Source of the DNA: Ceraceosorus guamensis
Taxonomy: Eukaryota > Basidiomycota > Exobasidiomycetes > Ceraceosorales > Ceraceosoraceae
Direction of reading: 5' to 3'
NCBI RefSeq assembly: GCF_003144195.1
Contig: NW_020290025.1
Location: 1-64,000 of the forward strand
Length of the DNA: 64,000 bases
The notes below the pieces were generated by a model that searched no databases, was not told where the DNA came from, and saw only the letters and a program-made list of their open reading frames with translations. Of the stretch, positions 35,012-45,104 are shown piece after piece (position 1 is the first letter of the stretch; every line of letters starts with the position of its first letter). The translations under genes and the position numbers were made by a program.

Positions 35012-37720
35012 CTTGGGCAGCGCAATTGCGGACACTGCGATGGATGCCGATAGAACGTAGCGGGTGACTATAGGCCACCAGCAAACACAGCCCTGCGGCT
35101 CCGAGGTGGGTCGGATGCGCTTGAAAGTGGGTCGAAGTCAAGAGTGTCAGTCGTAGTCAGAGCGCAGAGCTGCTCGCGCGGTGTTGTCGATGCCGCTTCA
35201 GATTGACCAATTACGTTCCAAAGCCAGAGCGTAAGCGGCGCCCTGCTTGAGCTGGTCGGCGCGAGGAGCAAATTAGCAAGAGCAGGCTCGGTGTCCTCGA
35301 CGTTAAAATCCTCGACATTCAAACTTAAGCGGGGCTGGATGGGGGTGCGGAATGAAAAGGGGCTGTGCAGTCAAAGAAGCGAGATAAAGCCAGCGCCGCG
35401 GCACGGCGCATCAACTTTCCGGCTGGATGGCTCATCGTCTGACCTAGCTGCTGTGAAGCCAGCCACAGCTGCAGTTGTGAGTCAAGGTGGGGTCGCAGTT
35501 CGTCAAACGCGGCGCGCTCGCCGCCATCGTGTTTCAACGTTGTGATTCAACAATTAAGATTCACATTCGTGATTATGTTGGTGCGGCGCGAATATAAAGA
35601 TGCCTGCACACCTCGCCCGTTGCGGAAAGTCGATGCGTCGATCGCGCAATTCGGCAGACGCAGCAGGAGCAGCAGGAGCAGCAGCAGCGTTGAGCAGGAG
35701 AGGAGAGATCTTGGCGATCACCGAGCAGGGCATCGATAAGGCCTCTCTCTCCACGCGCTCTCCGGCGACGCGGCCACGCAGCATGCACGCACAAACGCAA
35801 TTTTGCGATTTGATTGGGAGCCAGCGGCCGGCAGATAAAGCAAGTCGCGAACACACGAGGCCCCAGACAAGAGACTTGCTATAGGTGGCTCTGCTAGCCA
35901 CAGCAGCAGCAGAAGATACAGCATCACTCATCAGACTCCGCCTCACGACTGCGATTCGAGTGATCGACTTGATCAGCCTAGCGTCAAGCGTGCCCGCCCG
36001 ACCTTTGCCCCAGAAAGGCTTGCAGTCGTGAGTTGCCCGCCTATCGCCAGGCCCCCCTGCAGCTTGCAAAGGACGCGTTAAGGAATGCTCTCTGCAGTCG
36101 TGAGTCAAGTGTCTGAACCCTACGCTAAATAAGCGGGGTTTGCGTTGCAACGAGGCTTGGCCTTTACCTATTCTTTTGCGACAGAAAGACGCGCGCGAAC
36201 TGCACGTCGGCCTCGCCCGGCCGCCAATACTCACACTCGTGACTTAGACACAACATCGTCTAGCTAGCGTGCCATCGCTCGAGATCAAGCCATCAGATCC
36301 ACGATTGAGCGGCGAGTGGACATGCAAATGAATGAACGTTTGACCATGCCGCATTCGTGACTTACGCGGTCCGACTTGAGTCACACTAAATGAATCGCTT
36401 AATAAGACTCACGACTGTCGATCCGATTCCTTCCTGATCGAGCCGTGTTGCAGCCGCTCGGCGTCTCAATCGTCAAGGCAGCGGAGAACGCATTCGTCAT
36501 TGACACGATTCTGGACAAGCTGGCCACAGCAGCAGGCTTGATGACGCGATTTTGACTCTATAGGGACCTCGTCCCAAGAATTGCTCCCCACTCGGGGCTC
36601 ACTTCAACTTGCCTTGCGCTCTTCGCGCTCGGAGAGGCCTCGACGAGGAGCAAACTCGAGTCGTTGAGTCACGAGACGTATGTCAAAGTCTTGAGTTTGA
36701 GTTTTTGAGTTTTAGAGTCAAGAGTCAAGAGTCAAGAGTCGAGTCCTGAGTCAAAAGGATGAATCATTTCAACGAGAGAGCCTTCATCACGTGCCCCTCC
36801 TTCTCCCTTGGGCGGAATGTATCGAGGATCTCGAGAAGGGTACGATGCCTTGCGGACCCCATGAAGACAATTCGTGATTGTGAAGACCGATCCGTTTACT
36901 CCATCATTCACGATTCTTGATTGCTCTGCCTTCCATCGCGATGCTTCGGGGGCATCACGTGAAGAAGCATTACTATCGTCCACACCTGATGAGCCAATCG
37001 CGAGTCGGATTCGCGGTGTACTACTCACGATTGGCAGACTCGGATGACTAGTTGCAAGCCTGCCAGCAAGCCTTTCCTTAGCTGGCCGATGTCGCGTGAA
37101 CAGACATTTGCGGCGCTCGCATGCCCACAGCGCATGCCGCTATGTGAGGAGCATCAAGTCGTGGACTGTGTTCTTCTCATCAATCGTAAAGGTCCTGTTG
37201 AGCGATGAATCGTGAAGTCGCGAGTGGATCGACTTGCCGGCCAGGCGGGCGGTAAGGAGAGGAGAGCGCGAGCGAGCGCGTGGTCGTTCTTGAGGCTGTG
37301 CTGCACACAAATCCGAGTGATGGGCATAGGCGCCTTGAGTGCATGCAGCGCAGGCACGTGGAAAGCAGCAATAAGCAGCTCATCCATCAGCAGCAGGCGG
37401 GCGCGTGCTCTGCTCAACTCAGACTCATCATCGGCAGACTTGACTCGGCACGGCTGCCCCGCGTGAGCGACGAAGCGTCTGCGCGCGATGACAGCAGCGC
37501 TCCACTTGTTCTCGAGCCGCTATGCGTACTCGTGACTGCATGGTATGCTGTGCTCGCGGGGATTGGCTGTACATGCAGCGATTACGTCCTTCACAAGCTC
37601 CTTCCTCGATCATCACCACAGGTTCCACCATTATCGATACCTCAAGCCGCCATCAGCTTTGGTGTTGACATCCTCTGAAGACTGAACCGCATCAGCGCTG
37701 CTTTTGTGCCTCCTCCGATC
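35012..37720. repeat. 2.7 kb intergenic region rich in heptamers
   Basis: Gap upstream of RVS167. Heptamer units occur at 35540-35575, 36100-36115, 36225-36245, 36340-36420, 36660-36760 (including a perfect tandem tract), 36880-36930 and 36990-37040. A CAG/GCAGGA-type simple run lies at 35655-35700. A 226-codon open frame on the minus strand (35554-36234) spans repeat sequence and looks spurious. Confidence 0.55.
36714..36741 (+). repeat. Tandem heptamer tract (AGAGTCA, four units)
   Basis: Three exact AGAGTCA units and a fourth with one change lie head to tail. They are preceded by looser TTGAGTT-like units from about 36690. This is the most regular copy of the heptamer family in the window and shows that the period is seven. 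Confidence 0.85.
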
Positions 37721-39628
37721 ATGAAGGGTGCATTGAAGGTGAGAAGCGCCCAGTTGTGGTCAAGACGGAGCAAGTCGCCTACAGATGCTGATGATGGAAC
37801 GATCCACGCCTTCTGATGATGCCAGTTCGCAAAGCGCACGCCTCACCTGCTTCAGGGCAAGGTGGGGATGGCTGCCAAATCGCATGATGCCGCGTTCGAC
37901 GAGCTGAATAGGAAGTTTGGTCAGTTTGAGAAGAATGCGGATCATTTGCACAAGGACGCCACAGCGATGAAAGATGGGGTCAAAAGTGAGCGCACAGAAC
38001 AACCTCCTACGGTCTGAAGCATGACTGCTTAAAGCGCACCCCTGATCGTCCCGCAGACATGCTGTTGAGCGGTGCTGGTTTCGGATCTGCCTTCGCGAAC
38101 CTCTTCGCCAACGCGTCAAATCGGTCGGCTTATCCAAAGGCTGAACAGACCGCAGCGTACCTACCCATTTACGATGCGATGATGGAAGAGCTTCGCGAGA
38201 CTCTGACTCCAGAAATCGAGCTCATTGAGAGTCGAATCATCAGTCCTGCCAACGAGTTCATCGGGATCTGCAAAGCCGTACGGAAGAACATCACAAAGCG
38301 CGATCACAAGGTGGGTGGAAGGGTCAGGCGCGCATTCTCAACACATGGGGAAGAGGCAAGGGTCGTCTAGCGAGGGGGCAAAATGAAGCAGAGGCATGTT
38401 TGACCTGCTTCGGCATGCGTGGTATTCGGCAGACTTGTCTCTTGAAATGCTGGACTTCGAGTCTACGACTTGAGATTTCAGTGGCAGCATACGTTCCCGA
38501 TGGTCAGCACGCGTGCTGATGCTTACTGTTGGCCCACAGCTCATCGACTACGATCGCCATAATAATTCATACACCAAGCTCAAAGACAAGAAGGACAAGA
38601 CGCTGAAAGACGAACAAAACCTCTTCAAGGTGGAGCAGGACTTTGAGACCGCAGCAGCGGATTACGAATACTTCAACAACAACCTGAAAGAGGAGCTGCC
38701 GCGGTTCTTCGAAATGGCGCAGCGCTTCATCACGCCGATCTTCCACAGCTTCTACTATATGCAGTGAGCCAGACGCGCGTCAAGGGCTTCTCTAGGCTCG
38801 ACTACAATGCTCACTTGCTTGTCGCTCTCTTGTTCTGGCAGGCTCAACGTCTACTACCTGACTCTGGACAAACTGCAAACATTTGCTGACGGCAAGTACG
38901 ACATTGCAAAGACGTCCGGGATCAGCATTGAGGACACCTACGTGCAGCAACTTAATGATGCTGCCGAGCGGCTGGAGGCCTTGACAATTCGCAAGCCGAC
39001 TCCTCCAAGTGGTGAGTTCACCTGCCCCATCCTGATTCAAGCCAGTGCGCTCACAAAACGTGCCGATCATCAAAGCTCGTGTTCTACAACAAGCGCGCAG
39101 CGGCTCCAGCCCCGCCTCGCCTCCCGCATCTCGATATGCACCACCACCTAAGGCTGCTCCTACGCACAATCGAGTCGCTTCAGCCTCGACTGCGTCTGCG
39201 GCTGCGCCTCCTGCGTACACCGCTGGGGCATCGTCGGCTACCAGCAGCGCAGCAGCGGGCAAGCGAGCGCCTCCGCCTCCTCCTACCAAGCCCAAGCCTG
39301 GCGCAGCGCCTGGCGTGACGTACGTCACCGCACTTTACGATTACACCGCGCAAGCCGATGGCGACTTGAGCTTTTCGACTGGAGACAGGATAGGTGAGTG
39401 TGTGGATTGGTGTCGCAGCCCTTCGGTGTGATGCGCTGATGCGGAATCTCGAACAATGCCGCCAGAGGTTGTCGAGCGTACAGCCTCCACAGAGGACTGG
39501 TGGACAGGCAAGGTGCATGGGGTGCAGGGTGTCTTTCCAGGGTGAGTGGTCAAGCGCTTTCATTTACGTCTGATACTTGCTCAACGGTGCCATTTTCGAA
39601 ATTCAGGAATTACGTTCGAGAGGGGTGA
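37721..39628 (+). CDS. RVS167: BAR-SH3 protein Rvs167 (amphiphysin/endophilin-like)
   Basis: Eight exons (37721-37738, 37856-37985, 38057-38310, 38540-38763, 38842-39011, 39076-39393, 39466-39541, 39607-39628) close in frame at 403 residues. An N-BAR domain occupies about residues 1-260, with KSHDAAFDELNRKFGQFEK, SAYPKAEQTAAYLPIYD, NKLIDYDRHNNSYTKLKDKK-type spacing and FITPIFHSFYYMQLNVYYL. An Ala/Pro/Ser linker ends in PPPPPTKPKPG. An SH3 domain follows: VTALYDYTAQADGDLSF, DWWTGKVHGVQGVFPG, and NYV from the last exon. Family members bind and bend membrane at endocytic sites and partner with Rvs161 and actin-patch proteins. The first exon is 18 bases and the last is 22. Confidence 0.93.
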
Positions 39629-42335
39629 GCTCCCTTGCTGCCTCGACCGCGATGCGTCAATTTCCATTCTTCGTAACTCTGGACAGCTTGTTTGCAAGAA
39701 TTTTGCACGGACGCCCCCTTGTCGATTGCGAAAGCTTTCCCAATTCGAGACCTATCTCCGTCTGGCTACGTCTGACAAGTGCTCGTAATGATGCTTGCAC
39801 GTCTTTCGAATTTTCGCGTTAGGTAGGCCCTGCGTAAGTCGGGCATAGATCTGCGGAATGGCTTGGGGCTCGAGCCAACGAGAAGCGCTGGGCTAGACGT
39901 AGAAGGCTGCAGCCCTGTGGTTCACAAGTCTGAACTAAGCAGGCCCACAATCATCGATGCCTACTTGGCGCTGGCTTTGGTCCGTACCCAAGTACTGTTC
40001 TGTGGCTTTGGTCGTCTCGCATCTCGGCACGTGCTCTCCACGGTTGGCGCATATCGCCGCTACGATTCAGTGCAGGTCAAGCCAGCTACATCAGCCAAGC
40101 CGTCGTCTATGCGGGTCGCTTGCTTAGTGTTCTCCAATGCCTACGGCCCGGTGAGGAGAAGGGCCACATGCCTCTGCAGACAAACTCCCCGTGCTTGGTA
40201 CCCTGCGCAGGGGGAAACCGAACCATAATTACTTCCTCTCGCCGACTGCGCCATGGCCGACGAGCTACGTATCACAACGTCGCGGTCCACGCCTCGATCT
40301 GGTACGTGCTCGAACGCTCCACGATCGCGGCCAGCCTCGAGTGCAGGATTGTGCTCGGAGTGTCAGCGCGTCACCGAAGTGGCCGCATCTCGTCATTTGT
40401 CTGCAAAGAATCGTGCGTAACTAGCTGTTAGCCTCCCAGTCATGAGTGAAGTTCGAATAGAGATGCCTTTTCAACAATCCCTTGGCGCCCGCGGACAGAG
40501 TCTGCGCGGACTCCGGGCTCGTCGGACATTCACGGCACGGAAGAATTGCGTAGGGGTCAAAGGCCGTGGCGTGACCTCTAATCTTCCAGGCGTACCTCGG
40601 CTTCGCTGGGATCGAGCGCAAACCTTTATGGCTTCTCTCTAGAATCGCCACCGCGCGTGGCCCCAATGAGACCAGACGCACCGTTGCGGTACGTGTGTAC
40701 AGGTACCACCAAACGCGGATCTTGCTCCGCCGTCATCCGGGCGTGCAACGACGCGCACTCGCCAAACGATCCCACGTTGACGGCTTCGTGCTGTTCATCA
40801 TTCGAAACTGTTCTATTTTGGATTCCCTCGTGCCTACTCCTCAGCACAGGGTACATGTGCCGGCTTGCCCGCGAACGCTTACGTTCTATCAGCCTGAAAC
40901 CCAACAAAGCTGCTGGAAGCAGCAGCAATTCAGCTGGCTGGACTTACGCAGTATCAGATGAGGACAGGCTCTCGGGCCCGTTCCTTGGCCGTCAGGATGC
41001 CGCGGTTTGAGACCAGAAGCGTCTCAGCAGTGTAAGGCGGAGATGAGAAACCGGCGGCAGGTGCCTGGCTGGTTGCATCGCAATCGAGACAGTGCAGATG
41101 CCCGAGCCGGGCCGCCAAGCTGCGAGCGTCTGCTTGGCGCAGCTTCTGCGCGCAATAGGAGTGGTCCTGCGCAAGACCCGCGAAGATAAATTAATTGTCT
41201 CGCGCAACTGGGTCACCACACTATGCTCATGGGGACACATGCAACATGCATCAGCTGCGCTAGCTTGATTCCGCGCTGCTGGCCTCACGCGCCAGCTCCG
41301 CGGATCTCAGCTGCTGAAGCTTGTGCGGCTCAAACGCCACAAAATGAATCCACCAAGCAGTGCATGCTGGCGTCCCAGCAGTCTCTTCTGCACCACTCAC
41401 GACCCCTCTGCTGCGAGGTTCATGCACCAATGGTCTTTGCCAAGACTCCCTCGTGCATCGCAGCCAAGCCAAGCATTGCATGGTTTGGTGTAGGGATACA
41501 GCTAGTTGTGCACGTACGCAGCAGCGGCAGCAGCAGCGTATGAGCTTTGAGGCCGTCACTTGATGAGGTGTGCTTGATCGACTGAACTCGATCGTGAGCA
41601 GAAGCTGATTTGGGAGTCGTGAGTGCTCAGGTGTCGCACCCGGTTTGCACCATCCGGCAGCAGTAGCGCCGCTTGATTGCGCGCAGTACCTAATAGAGGC
41701 TGCGCACCTGCACCGGCTACCGAAGGCTTGCCGTCGGGCGGGATGCAGCACCCGCCTTTGAGTGTCGCCGCAAATTGCCCCTCTGACTGGCGAGGTGCCG
41801 CAATTTTGCTGGGCACTCTGCAACGAAAGGGGGAAAGCTATAGGAAGTGTTGAGTTATCATTATCGTGTGCTCCCATATTCAACCTGGGCACCGCACCCC
41901 GCCGTCACGGCATCACAGGTCAGGATGCGCGCTAGAGCGGACCTGCCATTCAAGCCTGCGTGCGCGCGAGCACTTCGGTTGCAGATTGCCAAGCCTTCGG
42001 TATTTCGACATGGATCATGGCTGCTTGAGCCAGAGCACGCTACACTGAGCAGCTGCGCTCGAGCGGACATGGTACGGTACACACACTCTGCCAAGGCTTT
42101 GCCCTGCATCGCTTTACCACAGTCTGACAGGTCGCAGCGCAAATCGCTCTTCATTGACCCTAAATATGAGCAACGTTGGCCTCTTCACGCCCGCACATCC
42201 CCACCTCCCCTTTTCAACATCTTGCCTTGACGCTGATATCAGCCCCTCTGACTCCGGCGCCAACACGGTCACACCAACATTTGCAACTTCCTCGCATCTC
42301 TATACGATTGTCCAGTCCGGTCCACGCCTGTCAAC
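39629..42335. other. 2.7 kb intergenic region, few heptamers
   Basis: Between RVS167 and the Zn-cluster factor. Unlike other large gaps it has almost no heptamer clusters (isolated copies near 40440 and 41610). Several open frames of 80-210 codons exist on both strands, but none has a recognisable motif or a good splice-linked partner. The last ~200 bases are CA/CT-rich and probably the 5' UTR of the transcription factor. I looked for tRNA A and B boxes and found none convincing. Confidence 0.4.
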
Positions 42336-44812
42336 ATGTTAGCCACACACGGCGTCAACGCCGCTCAAGGCTGGTATGGATCATCCCACGGAGCCACCTC
42401 CTCAACGCCAATGTGGAACGCAGCATCGTCCCCTGCGTTTGGCCACAACCACCCTTACGACTCGTCTAGCCAAAGCGGATCGTGGCAGCATCAATCAGCA
42501 ACACAAAATGGCGCTACTGCTCATCAGACAGGTTCCCAAATGTCGCACACGCTTAGTAGCGCCTCGCCTCCAGGCCCTCAGGCTGGAGGCGGTTATATTG
42601 CGACAGGCCGCAAGCGCAAGCGTCTGCAAAGAGCTTGCGTGTCTTGCCACAAGGCCAAACGCCGCTGCGACGGGGGTCTTCCTTGCTCGAATTGCGACTT
42701 CAGGTGGGTGTCGTGATGTCGCAAGGCGCACTTGACGACGCTTCGATAGACTGACACCATGCTTCATCGACCCCCCTTAGCGGGCGCACCTGCTCATACT
42801 CTGATGCCCAGGGAAATGTCGTACCACCCACGCAAAGATCATGTCCTCCCAGCGCAGCGCCCTCAGCTCCATCTGCTGCGGCGCCCTCGAACATGCCACC
42901 GCCAGGCCACAGCGGTTCCCCCGTCATGAACATGCATGCCAGATTACACAGCAGCTCTAGCGCATCTATGAGCTCCGATCATGCACCGTCACAGATTGTC
43001 AGCTCGTACGCAGCATCGGCTGGCGCCCAATCGGCGACGCCATTCTACCCTCAGTCAGAGCCTCGACAGATCAGCAGCATCTATTCGCGTACTCGCGCTA
43101 CGTCGTCATCCGACTATGCACGCTCGCCCAAGTCTAGCCTGCGTTCGTGGTCCGAAGGTGCAGAATGTCCCCCACCAACTCTGGAGCAGCGCACGTCTCT
43201 GATCGAGACCTTCTTCCGACGCATGCCACCATTCAATGCCATCGTGGACGAGGCCTCCTTCTCGCGTGACGTCACCAACGATCAAGTCTCGCCTGTCTTG
43301 TCCTACAGCGTCTACGCTCTCGCTGCTCGCTTCCAACAATCAACGTACACCGGCGTGCCCGCCTGGGCTGCCGGCGAGGGCTACGCTCAGAGCGCTCGCC
43401 GCATGCTGCACGCCGAAGACGCCGAGGGTAACTCGCTGCTCGACACGCCGACGCCGACGTTTGCAACAGCTTTGGCGACGTGTCTTCTTTCTGCGCACGA
43501 ATTTGGCATGAATCGCACAGTCAGAGCAGGAATCTACATCAACCACTGTGCGAGACTTAGCCGCAGCTTGAACGTTCTCAGCAATCGCAGTGATGGTCAT
43601 CGGAACGCAGATGCGTCGTCTCAGCAACTAGCGCAACACACTCCGCGTTTCGTGTGCGTCGCAGCGATGCTGGACGCCATGATTGCTCTCGTTCTCGGTC
43701 AAGCTCCTGCCTTTAGCCCTAACGAGCTGACCGAGGCGCGATCTGCCTACTCTACGGACGTTCTCACCTCCGATGAGACGAGCCGTGCCTTCATCCGGCT
43801 GTTCGAGATCACCTCACTGTTGACCAGCGCCATGGAGGCCAGGCGCACTGGCGTCGCTCCGGTCAACGACCGAACCGTCAGCAACTGGGCCAGCCAGCTC
43901 CCCGCCAGTGCCCGCTACGACGCGACGAACCTGGGAAGCGCCTCTCGCGCACTCAACGAGAACCACGACAGACGTTTCATGAGACCACCTACGCCATCCA
44001 TGTCTTCAATGCAGGCGTGGATCTGGACCAGCACGCACGTCGTTGCAGAGTGCACCACATTCTTGTTGGAAGAGCAGACCAGACCAGCCGCACTCGACAA
44101 CATCAAGATCATCGTCGACGCCATGGGAGAGGATTGCAGACGCTCACCACTCGTGTTCCTACCGCTTCTGGTCATTAGCGCTCACGTGCAGTCGAGCACT
44201 CCCGAAGTTGCACGCTGGTGGGACGTTGCCAGGACCTACTGGTGCCTACAGCCCAACGCCACGGCGCATCTCGTGAGCTTGCTGCAGAAAGCCACACCCA
44301 CGACGTCCAGCTTTCGACTGGGCTCGCGCTCGCCTCCCAACAAGGGCTCAAACATTCCGGCCCTGGTCCTTCCGTCACCTGCCGGATACGGACTTCGCCG
44401 AAGTCCCTCGGCACACTCGACGCCTGGACTAGGATCGCGTCCAACCCTGCCAGCTTCGCCACCCTCGTCGCTCCGCGAGCGCGATTCGGCAAAACTGCCA
44501 AGGCACCACTCGAGCGCCTCGGGCAATTTTCTGCCCTCCTTGAATCGTCTGCCTTCGCTTCGACTGAGCCCACCTTTTGTCAACGGCGACAAGAGCAGTC
44601 AAGGGGACGAGCAAGCTGCTTCCATCGGTGCTTCTTCACCGTCCAACTCGAGCGTCACTGGCCCTTCGTACGAGTCCGTCTCTGCCAACACATCTTCCAA
44701 CGGTCCTCGATCACATAATCAGGCACCACTGTCCGTGCTCGACGGTGCGCGCAACGTCTGGGGTCCCTTTGCCGGCTCTCGCGACCGTGATGCGCGCAAG
44801 GCTTTTGTCTGA
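42336..44812 (+). CDS. Zn2Cys6 binuclear cluster transcription factor
   Basis: Two exons (42336-42703, 42781-44812) give 799 residues. The DNA-binding cluster begins near residue 101 with spacing C-x2-C-x6-C-x5-C-x2-C-x6-C. It is preceded by a basic GRKRKRLQRA stretch, and the sixth Cys lies in exon 2, so splicing is needed to complete the cluster. The middle (about 270-590) resembles the fungal-specific transcription factor domain (FFRRMPPFNAIVDEASF, SYSVYALAARFQ, TPTFATALATCLLSAHEFG). The N- and C-terminal arms are Ser/Pro-rich. It is a nuclear regulator. The target genes are unknown, and no metabolic cluster sits beside it to hint at them. Confidence 0.9.
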
Positions 44813-45104
44813 GGCGCAGGCGACGCTCGTACTCGACGTTCCCACGTAGTCACCATCATAGCGTGTCATGACGCCTAATACTGTATCACTATTCGCCTTG
44901 CGATGTTGTAATCAATTGTGAAAATGCTTGCTACCATCAACCTGGCCGACCTAGCGTCTCGCAGAGCGTGCTATATCCTTTTGAGATGCTGGGATACGAT
45001 ACTAGACGTGGTGTGGGCTACATGACGATCAGATGATGCTTGCTGGTCACCTCGACCTGGAGTCTCAACGCGACGTGGATGGCCCAGTGTGACCCAATAA
45101 AGGT
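44813..45104. other. Convergent 3' ends of the Zn-cluster factor and ATG20
   Basis: 292 bases between converging stop codons, with AT-richer sequence (about 44870-44940) suited to transcript ends. No ORF or repeat. Confidence 0.4.

Noticed and set aside
35554-36234. 226-codon minus-strand open frame
   Set aside because: It crosses simple CAG-type repeats and heptamer units, shows no family features, and its composition follows the repeats.
39840-39960. GC-paired stretch with inverted GGCTCGAGCC, considered as an RNA gene
   Set aside because: The palindrome is short, and neither 5S, snRNA nor tRNA consensus elements are present.
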